A stretch of 64,000 bases of DNA from Propionicimonas sp. (GCA_027492575.1 JAPUEM010000017.1:48541-112540), one strand, 5' to 3'. Counted from the first letter of the stretch, positions 44,660-53,359 are shown. Translations and numbers: made by a program. The notes: generated by a model not told the origin, from the letters alone.

Positions 44660-45798
44660 GCGCCACCGTCTCCCCGGCGGCGCCCGGACAGCTCGGCGTC
44701 GCCGCCCGTCCTGCCGAGATGCTGGAGTACCTCGGCAACCTGGACGCCTGGCTGAGCCAGCGCCGAGCCGAACTCGACTCTCTGGACGGCCAGATCCAGG
44801 CCACCGGACGCCAGGCGGAACTCACCGGCGACGTCACCTTGGCGCTGGCGCTCTGGCAGGCGGTGAAGACCCGGCAGGATCTGATCCTGCGCACCTGGGA
44901 TTCCGGACGGGTCGGCCAGGTCGAGCTCGACCGGCTCTCCGGCCTGATCTGGGGCCGGCTCGACACCCAGGCCTCCTCGATCGACCAGCTGCGGTCGATG
45001 GCGGTCTCGCTGCCCGAGGCCGGCCGGCTGTGCGACGCCCTGGTCGCCCAGCTGCGCACCCGGCTGAACACCGACCCGAACGCCGAGCAGCAACTGATCC
45101 GGCTGCGCAACCTGCGCGCCCAGTTCGAACGGATCCGCGACCAGATCGCCCTGGAGCCACCGGCCCAGCAGGCCACCGCGCAGGCCAGGCTCGCCGCCTT
45201 CCGGCAGCGCGCGGACGAGATCGCCGGCAAACGCGACCGCGGCGGCGACATCGGCGGCCTGCTCGGCCCGCTGGAGATCGACGCCGCCCGCTACGAGCGC
45301 GACCTGATCGTGGGCGCCGCACAGCGCCGCGAGGCCCGCGACCTGGTCACCCGAGCCCGGGAGACCCACGGGGCGCTGGCCGCCCGCGAGCAGGCCGTCC
45401 ATCAAGTTGCCGCGCAGGCCGCCGCCACCTGCTGGCCGCTGCCCGCCACCGGGGTGCCGGCGCTGGCCGGGCTCGGCCCGATTCCCAATACCAAGGCCGC
45501 GCTGCAGACCTACCTCACCCAGCTGGACGGCTACGCCGCGGCGCTGGCGACCGCCCACCGCAACCTGTCGGCCGCGATCGCCGAGGTGCCGCGCGCCCGC
45601 GATCTGCTGAGCGGGCTGATCGCCAGCGCCCGCACTCTGGGGCACGCGGACGACACCACTCTGGTCGCGATCGCCGAGCTCACCGCTTCCCAGTTCGGCG
45701 GCGACGGCCCTACCGTGCTGCCGGTGGTGAACGAACTGCTGGCCGCCTATTCCGCCCGGCTCGACTACCTCAAGGCCAACGCTGGAGGCGGCCGGTGA
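44656..45798 (+). CDS. Helical, coiled-coil-rich hypothetical protein
   Basis: 380 residues with no membrane segment and no motif I can name. Long amphipathic helices fill it: MLEYLGNLDAWLSQRRAELD, LRNLRAQFERIRDQIALEPP, ARLAAFRQRADEIAGKRDRG, REARDLVTRARETHGALAAR. The composition suggests a scaffold or adaptor. It is coupled at both ends (ATGA with the mini-ORF, GTGA with the kinase gene). Its invariant neighbours, a kinase and phosphatase, suggest it may be their substrate or docking partner; this is inference. Confidence 0.7.
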   Translation: MSATVSPAAPGQLGVAARPAEMLEYLGNLDAWLSQRRAELDSLDGQIQATGRQAELTGDVTLALALWQAVKTRQDLILRTWDSGRVGQVELDRLSGLIWGRLDTQASSIDQLRSMAVSLPEAGRLCDALVAQLRTRLNTDPNAEQQLIRLRNLRAQFERIRDQIALEPPAQQATAQARLAAFRQRADEIAGKRDRGGDIGGLLGPLEIDAARYERDLIVGAAQRREARDLVTRARETHGALAAREQAVHQVAAQAAATCWPLPATGVPALAGLGPIPNTKAALQTYLTQLDGYAAALATAHRNLSAAIAEVPRARDLLSGLIASARTLGHADDTTLVAIAELTASQFGGDGPTVLPVVNELLAAYSARLDYLKANAGGGR

Positions 45799-48107
45799 AG
45801 TGCGCTCAGCCGGGTTGTACCGGCACCATCGTCGACGGCTACTGCGACGTCTGCGGGATGCCGCCCACCCCCGGCACCATGCCGGTCGGACGGGGGGTGG
45901 CGGGCTCGCGTCCGTCCACCACGGCCAGCGGCCCCTGCCCGCAGCCGGGCTGCAACGGACGCATCGTGGACGGCTACTGCGACGTCTGCGGGCTGCCTCC
46001 CGAGACTCCCCAGGCCAGCCCGGCGGCCGCTCCGGAGGCCAGTTCGCTCACCCGCGCCTCCGCCCAGCTGGGCTCGACCGCCCTCGGCTCGGCCCGGGCG
46101 AGCTCCTTCGGCATCCCGTCGGTGCGGCGACGCCGCGCCACCCGTCCCGGGCCGGGCCGGATCGGCGCGGGCATCACCTACGTGCCCCCGGCGCCGGCGA
46201 TCGACCCGTCCAAGGCCGTCCTGGTCTCCCCGGTGGTGCCCGAGGAACGCCGGGTCTGCCCCAAGTGCGGCGCCAAGGTGGGCCAGTCCTCCACCGTCGG
46301 CGACGGACGTAGCGAAGGCTTCTGCCCCAATTGCGGGGCGCCCTACTCGTTCACCGCCAAGCTCGCCGCCGGCGATGTCGTGGCCAACCAGTACGAGGTG
46401 GCGGGGGCGCTGGCCCACGGCGGCATGGGCTGGATCTACCTGGCCCGCGACCTCAACGTCTCCGGCCGCTGGGTCGTGCTGAAGGGGCTGCTCAACACCG
46501 GCGACTCCGACGCCCTGGCCGCCACCATCAGCGAGCAGCAGTTCCTGGCCCGGGTCGAGCATCCGCTGATCGTCGAGATCTACAACTTCGTCACCCACCA
46601 CGACGCCGGCTACATCGTCATGGAGTACGTCGGCGGAAGGTCGCTGAAGCAGCTGCTCAAGCAGCGCATGGAGGCCAACGGCGGCCAGCCGAACCCGCTG
46701 CCGCTGGATCAGGCGCTGGCCTTCCTGATCGAGGTGCTGCCGGCCTTCAGCTACCTGCACGAACTCAGCCTGCTGTACTGCGATTTCAAGCCTGACAACG
46801 TGATTCAGGTCGGCGACACGCTCAAGCTGATCGACCTGGGCGGGGTGCGGCACGCAGGCGACGACGATTCGGCGATCTACGGGACGATCGGCTTCCAGGC
46901 GCCCGAGGTGGCCACCGCCGGGCCGTCGGTCGCCTCCGACATCTACACCATCGGCCGCACCCTGATGGTGCTCTGCGCCGACGTGCCGCGGTACCAGTCC
47001 GACTACGAGTTCAGCATCCCGCCGGCTGCCGAGATCCCGGCCTTCGCCGAGCACGACGCCGCCTACCGGCTGCTGCTGAAGTGCTGCGCGCGCGACCCCA
47101 ACGACCGGTTCGCGACAGCCGACGAGCTGCGCGTCCAGCTGCTCGGCGTGCTGCGCGAGGTGGTGGCCGAGAAGACCCCCGGAGTGGCGATCACTGCCGC
47201 CGCGTCCGCCCTCTTCCACCCGCCGACCGCCACCGGCGACCAGTTCAGCTGGCGGCAGCTGCCGCAGCTGCGGCCCGACGAGGCCGACCCGCAGCACGCC
47301 TGGGTGGCACGGATCAACCTGGACGACCCGGCACAACGGCTGGCCGCCCTGCGCGGCGCGCCCGCGCAGACCGCGGAGGTGCTGCTGGCCCGCGGCCAGG
47401 CCGCCCTGGAGCTGGGTGACAACCGGGCGCTGGAACAGTGCGTCCAGCAACTACTCAGCAACGACCCGTGGGAGTGGCGGGCGGTGTGGCTGGCCGGCCT
47501 GGGCGCCCTGGCCGCGCAGGACTATGCCACCGCGCAGTCCTCGTTCAACGCGGTCTACGGTCAGGTGCCGGGCGAACTGGCCCCGAAGCTGGCGCTGGCG
47601 GTGGCCTGCGAGCTCGGCGGCGAGCAGGAACTGGCCGAGACCCTCTACCGGGTCTGCGCCTCCACCGACGCCAACTACGTCACGCCCGCAGCCTTCGGCC
47701 TGGCCCGGCTGCGGGTCGGACGGGGGGACGTGCCGGGCACGCTCGTCGCACTGGAGCTCGTCCCGAACACCTCCCGCGGCTACCCGGAATCGCAGCGGCA
47801 GCGGGCCGTCCTGCTGGCCTCGCAGGCGCGGGATGCCGCCGGGATCGACCGGGCGCTGAGGGCCATCGACTCGGCTCGGCTGGAGCCTTCCGTTCAGGCG
47901 GAGTACGAGCAGACCCTGCTGGAGAAGGCGCTTCCGCTGGCCGCTCGCGGCCCCGTGCAGCTGCGCGGTCAGCGGGTCGACGCCACCGGTCTGCGGGAGC
48001 TGCTCGAGGCGTCCTACCGCCGGCGCGCCGCCCTGGCCGCCAGCCCGACCGATCGGGCACGTTTCGTCGATCTGGCCAATTCGATTCGACCCTGGAGCCT
48101 GCTGTGA
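45795..48107 (+). CDS. PknG-like Ser/Thr protein kinase with zinc ribbons and TPR region
   Basis: 770 residues. The N-terminus has two near-identical zinc ribbons (CAQPGCTGTIVDGYCDVCG and CPQPGCNGRIVDGYCDVCG), then a rubredoxin-like four-cysteine unit (CPKCGAKVG, CPNCGAPYSF). The kinase domain (about 195-450) has the loop ALAHGGMGWIYLARD, Lys in VVLKGLL, hinge VMEYVGGRSLKQLL, catalytic YCDFKPDNV (Asp kept, HRD Arg absent as in PknG), LIDLGG and APE in GFQAPEVATA. The C-terminal 300 residues are TPR-like helices. It belongs with PknG, which senses redox and nutrient state in actinobacteria. The GTG start overlaps the previous stop. Confidence 0.9.
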   Translation: MKCAQPGCTGTIVDGYCDVCGMPPTPGTMPVGRGVAGSRPSTTASGPCPQPGCNGRIVDGYCDVCGLPPETPQASPAAAPEASSLTRASAQLGSTALGSARASSFGIPSVRRRRATRPGPGRIGAGITYVPPAPAIDPSKAVLVSPVVPEERRVCPKCGAKVGQSSTVGDGRSEGFCPNCGAPYSFTAKLAAGDVVANQYEVAGALAHGGMGWIYLARDLNVSGRWVVLKGLLNTGDSDALAATISEQQFLARVEHPLIVEIYNFVTHHDAGYIVMEYVGGRSLKQLLKQRMEANGGQPNPLPLDQALAFLIEVLPAFSYLHELSLLYCDFKPDNVIQVGDTLKLIDLGGVRHAGDDDSAIYGTIGFQAPEVATAGPSVASDIYTIGRTLMVLCADVPRYQSDYEFSIPPAAEIPAFAEHDAAYRLLLKCCARDPNDRFATADELRVQLLGVLREVVAEKTPGVAITAAASALFHPPTATGDQFSWRQLPQLRPDEADPQHAWVARINLDDPAQRLAALRGAPAQTAEVLLARGQAALELGDNRALEQCVQQLLSNDPWEWRAVWLAGLGALAAQDYATAQSSFNAVYGQVPGELAPKLALAVACELGGEQELAETLYRVCASTDANYVTPAAFGLARLRVGRGDVPGTLVALELVPNTSRGYPESQRQRAVLLASQARDAAGIDRALRAIDSARLEPSVQAEYEQTLLEKALPLAARGPVQLRGQRVDATGLRELLEASYRRRAALAASPTDRARFVDLANSIRPWSLL

Positions 48108-49222
48108 GCCATGAAGAACCCTGGCCGCTGCTCGAAGGCGGCGGCGCGACACCTCCCTCGGCGGTGGAGGGCCGCTGCCCCACCTGCACTTACCCGGTGA
48201 GCCCCTGGGCGAGCTTCTGCGAGGGCTGCGGCGCGCCGTTGCTGCCGACCGCCGCACCGCCTCCGCTGCAGCCCTCCGGCGGTTCGACCGCGACCCGGCG
48301 GCTGGGCGCGGAGGCCCAACCCCGGCTGTGCCCGCAGTGCGGTGGGACGATCGACTCCGACGGCTACTGCCAGACCTGCGGCGCCAAGGCGCCCGACCCT
48401 CGCGACCACAGCGAGGTCTCCCCCGCCGACTGGCTGGCCGGCGTCTGCGACCGCGGCGTCCAGCACCACCGCAACGAGGACGCCCAGGCGCTGTGGCTGG
48501 CGCCGGAGGGCGATCGGGCCGTGCTGGTGGTCTGCGACGGCGTGTCGAGTTCGATCGAGGCCGACGTGGCGTCGACCGCGGGCGCCGAGCAGGCCTGCCG
48601 GGTGCTGGCCGAGCGCGCGACCGGCAGCGACGAGGAGATCGCCGAAGCCCTGGTGGCCGCCGCGGCCGAGGCCAACGCCGCGATCGCGCAGGCGACCACC
48701 GGCGACGGCATCAGTGCTGGTTCGGCCACCTTCGCCGCGGCGATCGTCACCGCCGACGGCATCCACTACGGATCGCTGGGCGACAGCCGGGTGTACTGGC
48801 TGGGCGAGGAGAAGCTCCTGCTGACCAGGGACGATTCGATGGCCCAGGAGTTCATCGAGCAGGGCATGCCGCGCGCCGAGGCCGAGGCGATGCCGAAGGC
48901 CCACGCCATCACCAAATGGCTGGGCAGCGACGCCGTCGAGGTCATTCCGCGCACCGGAGTGCTGCGTCCGTCCGGGGAAGGGTGGCTGCTGGTCTGTTCG
49001 GACGGGCTGTGGAACTACGCCTCCGAGCCGGTCGCGCTCGCCGAGCAGCTGGACGCCGCCGCAGCCGTCGACCCGTCTCCCTTGGCCATCGGGCGTGCGC
49101 TGGTGACGTGGGCGAACGCCCAGGGCGGGCAGGACAACGTGACAGTGGCGCTGGCTCGCTACCCGGTTAGGCTGGGGGCACCGGCCGGGTCGGCCGGGGA
49201 AGGGGAACCCATCGATGGCTGA
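48104..49222 (+). CDS. PP2C-type Ser/Thr phosphatase with zinc ribbons
   Basis: 372 residues. Two N-terminal zinc ribbons (CPTCTYPVSPWASFCEGCG and CPQCGGTIDSDGYCQTCG) resemble those of the kinase. The PP2C domain (about residue 120 onward) has CDRGVQHHRNEDA, VLVVCDGVSSS, GSATFAAAIV, YGSLGDSRVYWL, LVCSDGLWNYA and GQDNVTVALARY, with all metal-binding aspartates visible. It should reverse phosphorylation by the adjacent kinase. It starts at a GTG overlapping the kinase stop, and its 3' end overlaps the VWA gene by eight bases. Confidence 0.92.
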   Translation: MSHEEPWPLLEGGGATPPSAVEGRCPTCTYPVSPWASFCEGCGAPLLPTAAPPPLQPSGGSTATRRLGAEAQPRLCPQCGGTIDSDGYCQTCGAKAPDPRDHSEVSPADWLAGVCDRGVQHHRNEDAQALWLAPEGDRAVLVVCDGVSSSIEADVASTAGAEQACRVLAERATGSDEEIAEALVAAAAEANAAIAQATTGDGISAGSATFAAAIVTADGIHYGSLGDSRVYWLGEEKLLLTRDDSMAQEFIEQGMPRAEAEAMPKAHAITKWLGSDAVEVIPRTGVLRPSGEGWLLVCSDGLWNYASEPVALAEQLDAAAAVDPSPLAIGRALVTWANAQGGQDNVTVALARYPVRLGAPAGSAGEGEPIDG

Positions 49223-50495
49223 ATTCACCTCCGCGGTGTATCAGAACGAATACCTGGCCGACGGCGGCACCGACGTGAACGCGATCGTGACGATCTCGTG
49301 CACCGGCGCCGGCGAGGCGGGCAAGACCGGCTCGGGCGACGCGGGTGAGATCATCATCGTCGACACCTCCGGCTCGATGGGCCAGACCAACATGAACGCC
49401 GCTAAGCAGGCCGCCATGGTGGCGCTGGATCACATCCTCGACGGCACCTACTTCGCCGTCGTCGCCGGCAACCACAAGGCCTACCTGGCCTACCCGATGG
49501 TGCAGACCGGCGCCGGCATGGTCCGCATGGACGCCCGCACCCGGGCCGAGGCGCGCCGGGCGATCAGCTTCTTCCGCGCCGACGGCGGCACCGCGATGGG
49601 CACCTGGCTGAACCTGGCCAAGGCGCTCTTCGCCTCGGTCGGGCCGCTGGGCAACAAGCACGCCATCCTGCTGACCGACGGCGAGAACCACAACGAGACC
49701 CAGGCCCAGCTCGATTCCGCGATCGCCAACTGCGTCGGCCACTTCCAGGTGGACGCCCGCGGCGTCGGGGTCGACTGGAAGGTCGCCGAGATCCGCAAGA
49801 TCGCCCAGGCCCTGCTCGGGACGGTGGACATCATCCCGAACGCCGCCCAGCTGGGCGCGGTCTTCACCGACCTGCTGCGCAACTCGATGGCCCGCGGCGT
49901 CGCCAACGCCGACCTGCGGGTGTGGATTCCGCAGGGGGCGCAGGTGCAGTTCGTCCGTCAGGTCTCCCCCACCGTGGAGGATCTGACCCATCGCGGCACC
50001 CCGGTCAACCAGCTGACCATGAGCTACCCGACCGGCGCCTGGGGCGACGAGGAGCGCGATTACCACATCGCGATCCGGCTGGCCGCCAAGACGGTCGGTC
50101 AGGAGCAGCTGGCCGCCCGGGTGCAGCTGTCGGTGGGCCAGGAGCTGCTGACCCAGGGCCTGGTGAAGGCCAAGTGGTCGGCCGACACCAACCTGACCGC
50201 GCAGATCAACCCCGAGGTGGCGCACTACACCGGCCAGACCGAGCTCGCCCAGGTGATCCAGGAGGGGCTGGCCGCCCAGGCCGCCGGCGATGAGGCGACC
50301 GCCACCACCAAGCTCGGCCGGGCCGTCCAGCTGGCCACCGAGACCGGCAACGCCGAGGCCACCGCCAAACTCCGCAAGGTGGTGGACGTCAGCGACGCCC
50401 GCACCGGCACCGTCCAGTTGCGCCGCGCCGTCGACAAGGCCGACGTGATGGCCCTGGACACCGCATCGACGAAGACCACCAGAATCAGGGGCTGA
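49215..50495 (+). CDS. VWA domain protein (TerY-like)
   Basis: 426 residues. A von Willebrand A domain in the first half has an intact MIDAS: IIVDTSGSMGQTN, FRADGGTAMGTWL and LLTDGENHNE. A beta-sandwich-like region follows, then a helical C-terminal part (EGLAAQAAGDEATATTKLGR). The protein ends LDTASTKTTRIRG, a threonine-rich basic tail that would suit phosphorylation and FHA recognition. Cytosolic VWA proteins beside a kinase and PP2C form the TerY-P type triad. It overlaps the PP2C gene and is one base from the FHA gene. Confidence 0.9.
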   Translation: MAEFTSAVYQNEYLADGGTDVNAIVTISCTGAGEAGKTGSGDAGEIIIVDTSGSMGQTNMNAAKQAAMVALDHILDGTYFAVVAGNHKAYLAYPMVQTGAGMVRMDARTRAEARRAISFFRADGGTAMGTWLNLAKALFASVGPLGNKHAILLTDGENHNETQAQLDSAIANCVGHFQVDARGVGVDWKVAEIRKIAQALLGTVDIIPNAAQLGAVFTDLLRNSMARGVANADLRVWIPQGAQVQFVRQVSPTVEDLTHRGTPVNQLTMSYPTGAWGDEERDYHIAIRLAAKTVGQEQLAARVQLSVGQELLTQGLVKAKWSADTNLTAQINPEVAHYTGQTELAQVIQEGLAAQAAGDEATATTKLGRAVQLATETGNAEATAKLRKVVDVSDARTGTVQLRRAVDKADVMALDTASTKTTRIRG

Positions 50496-50496
50496 C

Positions 50497-51453
50497 ATGC
50501 CGATCTGTCCAGCCGGCCACCACTCGGCCGCCACCGACTTCTGCGACACCTGCGGCCTCCCGCTGCCGGCGGAGGCCGCCACCCCCGTGCCGCCGCCCAC
50601 CGTCTTCCCGCTGTCGCCGCCGGCCGCCCTGATCTGCCCAGCCTGCGGCACCCCGAACGTCGCCGACGCCCTCTTCTGCGAAGCCTGCGGCCACGACTTC
50701 ATCAGCGGCCAGACGCCTGTCGCTCCCGCCAACGGGACCCCTACGCTCCCTGAGTTCGTCGAAGGGTCCACTACGTTCCCTGAGCCCGTCGAAGGGTCCC
50801 CCGCGTTCCCTGAGCCTTCTCCGACGTTCCCTGAGCCTGTCGAAGGGTCCCCATCGATCCCTGAGCCTGTCGAAGGGTCGGAACCCGCAGCCGTCCCCGC
50901 CGACCCAGCCACCGTCATCCCGGGCTCGACCCGGGATCTCAATCCGGACCAGCCACCCCAGGCCGACCCCGCCTCCCCAACGTTCCCCGAGCCTGCCGAA
51001 GCGTCCCCCACCCCCCACTATGCCCCCCGCGTCGACTGGATCGCCGAACTCTGGATCGACCCCGACTGGTACGCGGCCCAGGGCTCCACCGACCCGCTGC
51101 CCTCCCCCGGCCTGCCCGACATCGTCCCCCTGATCAAGGACGTCAACCTGATCGGACGCATCTCCACCAGCCGCAACATCTACCCCGAGATCGACTGCGA
51201 ACTCGACACCGGCTGCAGCCGCCGCCACGCCCGCCTCACCACCGACGGCACCCGCTGGTGGATCGAGGATCTGGAATCCGCCAACGGCACCTTCCTCGGC
51301 ACCGCGGCAGGCCCGCTGCCCGCCATGCCCATCCCCCACGGCAGGGTGGAACTGGCTCCCGACCAGCGCATCTACCTCGGCGCCTGGACCCGCATCGTCG
51401 TCCGCCGAGCCACCGAGGACGAGCAGGAAGCCTTCGCCGGCCTCACGTCCTGA
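50497..51453 (+). CDS. Double zinc-ribbon FHA domain protein
   Basis: 318 residues. Two N-terminal zinc ribbons (CPAGHHSAATDFCDTCGLPL; CPACGTPNVADALFCEACG) are followed by a Pro/Glu/Ser-rich linker (about 80-180), much of it encoded by dispersed repeats (PEPVEGS units). The C-terminal FHA domain has LIGRIST, the phosphothreonine-binding SRRHARLTTDG and ESANGTFLG, ending in IYLGAWTRIVVRR. It should read phosphothreonine marks made by the operon's kinase. It is the last gene of the operon. Confidence 0.9.
   Translation: MPICPAGHHSAATDFCDTCGLPLPAEAATPVPPPTVFPLSPPAALICPACGTPNVADALFCEACGHDFISGQTPVAPANGTPTLPEFVEGSTTFPEPVEGSPAFPEPSPTFPEPVEGSPSIPEPVEGSEPAAVPADPATVIPGSTRDLNPDQPPQADPASPTFPEPAEASPTPHYAPRVDWIAELWIDPDWYAAQGSTDPLPSPGLPDIVPLIKDVNLIGRISTSRNIYPEIDCELDTGCSRRHARLTTDGTRWWIEDLESANGTFLGTAAGPLPAMPIPHGRVELAPDQRIYLGAWTRIVVRRATEDEQEAFAGLTS
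50748..51008 (+). repeat. REP-like repeats inside the FHA gene linker
   Basis: Copies of CCCTGAGCCTGTCGAAGGGT lie at 50748-50768, 50778-50798, 50829-50849 and 50859-50879, a half copy at about 50808 and a diverged one at about 50986. A second dispersed type, GTCATCCCGGGCTCGACCCG with its palindromic arms, lies at 50914-50937. All keep the reading frame open. Confidence 0.85.
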
Positions 51454-51556
51454 ACCCACCCCACCGCGAGCCGGACGGCGGTCGGCGGCCGGCCCGACGG
51501 ACCGCGATTCGTCGGCTGGTTTGGTCGCCGTCGCTCTGGGTGGAGATGATGGACAC

Positions 51557-52327
51557 ATGGTCATGCTTCCTCCCACGCCCGCCATCGGGCACACCACCGA
51601 CTCCGATCCTGACGGCCACTCCTACGGCGCGGTGCTGGTGGCGGCCGACCCGTCGCTGCTGCCGCGCGTGCAGGAACTGCTTCAAGAGCTGCGCTTCACC
51701 GGCTGGGTGACCGCCCGGGAGAAGTGGATCATCGCCCTCGGCCAACCAGGCGACGGGGTCGTCGCGGCCAAACGGCGAGGCGTGATCGAGGTCGCCGCAG
51801 CTCTCGCCGCCGAACTCGGCCAGGTGGTCTTCGCACTGCGCGTGCGCAACGACCGGCAGCTCGCCATCGTGGCCTGGCAGGACGGTGAGGAGATCGGACG
51901 CTACTGCAGCAACCCCTCCGTGGAACCCGGGGCCAGCCGGGAGGTGGCCTCCGACCCGGTCGGCAGCGAGTACGCCGAAGCGTTCGCCCAGGCTTGCCGA
52001 CGCCCCGAAGCAGCCGCGGAGCTGAGCAGCCTGCTGGAGGAGGAACTCGATCCTGACAGCATCTACGAATCGGAGCGCCTGCTCACGGTGCTGAAGCTGC
52101 TGGGCATGCCCCGCTGGCTGGTGGGCGCCGGCGAACTTCCGGCCGACATCATGACCGCTCCCCGCACCAAGGAGATGCTCCGCCTGCGCGTGGGACGCAA
52201 GAAGATCGCCGGCATCCTGTTCAACATGGCCTTGGTGAAGAAGAAGCGCCGCCGCCGCACCCCACCCCCGGTGATCGCGGACCCACCGACCAACTCGATG
52301 TCCGGCTACGAAAGCTGGATGCTCTGA
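51557..52327 (+). CDS. Hypothetical protein with basic C-terminal region
   Basis: 256 residues; I recognise no family. The first 150 residues look like an alpha/beta domain (VLVAADPSLLPRVQELLQEL, WVTAREKWIIALGQPGDGVV, VVFALRVRNDRQLAIVAWQD). A helical part follows (SSLLEEELDPDSIYESERLL), then a basic stretch FNMALVKKKRRRR and the end NSMSGYESWML. The ATG at 51557 has GGAG 11 bases upstream; an in-frame ATG at 51563 is an alternative. The 103 bases before it hold no gene. Its 3' end is duplicated at 53417-53454, and its TGA overlaps the DUF4291 ATG. Confidence 0.7.
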   Translation: MVMLPPTPAIGHTTDSDPDGHSYGAVLVAADPSLLPRVQELLQELRFTGWVTAREKWIIALGQPGDGVVAAKRRGVIEVAAALAAELGQVVFALRVRNDRQLAIVAWQDGEEIGRYCSNPSVEPGASREVASDPVGSEYAEAFAQACRRPEAAAELSSLLEEELDPDSIYESERLLTVLKLLGMPRWLVGAGELPADIMTAPRTKEMLRLRVGRKKIAGILFNMALVKKKRRRRTPPPVIADPPTNSMSGYESWML

Positions 52328-52328
52328 T
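52291..52328 (+). repeat. Left copy of a duplicated gene end (38 bp)
   Basis: Codes NSMSGYESWML and stop at the end of the hypothetical gene. It is matched by 53417-53454, which reads NAMSGYESRLL and stop in the same orientation. Several differences are synonymous (TCC/TCT, GAA/GAG), suggesting the copies are ends of related genes rather than a recent target duplication. Confidence 0.7.
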
Positions 52329-52959
52329 GCTCCCACCCGTCGCCGGCGAGGCCACAACGCCCGCCCGGCAGGTGCGAGCCGTCTTCGACGACCAGACGAT
52401 CACCGTCTATCAGGCGTACTCCGCGACGATCGCCGTTCCGGCTGCCGCCGCCGGCTCCTTCGCAGGGACGCCGTTCAAACCCGACCGGATGACCTGGATC
52501 AAACCGTCCTTCCTCTGGATGATGTACCGCTCCGGATGGGCCACCAAGCCCGACCAGGAGCACGTCCTCGCCATCCGGATCACCCGCACCGGTTTCGAGG
52601 AAGCCCTCTCCCAGGCCTGCCTCAGCCATTTCGACCATGACGTCTACGCCGACCATGCCGCCTGGGAGGAACGCAAGCGAACCAGCCCGGTCCGCATCCA
52701 ATGGGATCCCGAACGCGACCTCGCCCTCAACCCGCTCGCGTGGCGCTCCCTCCAGGTCGGCCTCGGCGGCAAAGCCGCCAACGACTACCTCCATCGCTGG
52801 ATCGTCCGCATCGACGACATCACGACCCACGTCCGCGACCTTCACGACCACCTCACGGCCGGCCGGACCGATGCCGTCCACGCCGGACTCCCGACCGAGC
52901 ACCCCTACCCGCTGTCGCCTGACCTCGCCCAGATCATCGGCGCGACAGTAGAGGCGTAG
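52327..52959 (+). CDS. DUF4291 family protein
   Basis: 210 residues matching DUF4291: VRAVFDDQTITVYQAYSATI, KPDRMTWIKPSFLWMMYRSG, WATKPDQEHVLAIRITRTGF and RIQWDPERDLALNPLAWRSL are all characteristic. The family is patchily spread through bacteria and some fungi; function unknown. The start codon shares a base with the previous stop (TGATG). It lies within the roughly 1.1 kb segment bracketed by the duplicated gene end, which suggests arrival by transfer. Confidence 0.9.
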   Translation: MLPPVAGEATTPARQVRAVFDDQTITVYQAYSATIAVPAAAAGSFAGTPFKPDRMTWIKPSFLWMMYRSGWATKPDQEHVLAIRITRTGFEEALSQACLSHFDHDVYADHAAWEERKRTSPVRIQWDPERDLALNPLAWRSLQVGLGGKAANDYLHRWIVRIDDITTHVRDLHDHLTAGRTDAVHAGLPTEHPYPLSPDLAQIIGATVEA

Positions 52960-53038
52960 CGCGGACGCATCCCCCGCCAGGCTGTGTACGGCACTCCAAC
53001 CCAGGGATGGACACAGTGACAGGAGCACCGAATTGGAT

Positions 53039-53359
53039 TCACGCGACCTGAACGGAATCCGTCATTTCGGAGGGGATTTGCTCCGGGAAGGACAAGACGA
53101 GGTGACGTCCCAGCGCGGTTGCGACGCGGGCAAGAGTGTCGATGCGATTGCGCGCACCGCCGCCTTCTTCCATGCGTGAGATGACCGACTGAGTCGTTCC
53201 CATCCGCTCTGCAAGTTCCCGCTGGCTGAGACCAGCTGCCGTGCGGAGGTCGTAGATCAACTGGCCTAGCGCAAGATCCTGCTCGATCTCCGCACGGCGA
53301 TCAGGGTCGACGCGAGCACGCGCCTTCTTGACATCCTCCCAGCGGGAATAGTTGCCCAT
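53039..53359 (-). CDS. HigA-like XRE-family antitoxin, apparently orphan
   Basis: 106 residues. An N-terminal MGNYSRWEDVKKARARVDPD helix is followed by a helix-turn-helix (LRTAAGLSQRELAERMGTTQ then SVISRMEEGG) and a short C-terminal strand (LGRHLVLSFPEQ). This matches HigA-type antitoxins. AAGGAGG stands before the ATG. The toxin gene expected just upstream is missing: only a short frame ending RRAEDCKIEYL and TGA (53375-53413 on the minus strand) might be its last codons, cut off at the duplicated gene end. Confidence 0.8.
   Translation of the reverse strand: MGNYSRWEDVKKARARVDPDRRAEIEQDLALGQLIYDLRTAAGLSQRELAERMGTTQSVISRMEEGGGARNRIDTLARVATALGRHLVLSFPEQIPSEMTDSVQVA

Noticed and set aside
40332-51453. 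Classical tellurite resistance (ter) operon
   Set aside because: TelA, kinase, phosphatase and VWA types are present, but no TerB, TerC, TerD or TerZ gene was found, so the name would mislead.
40332-51453. Type VI or type VII secretion locus
   Set aside because: FHA, kinase, phosphatase and a CbbX/EccA-like ATPase occur in such loci, but there are no EccC-type FtsK ATPases, WXG100 proteins, VipA/B, Hcp or VgrG genes.
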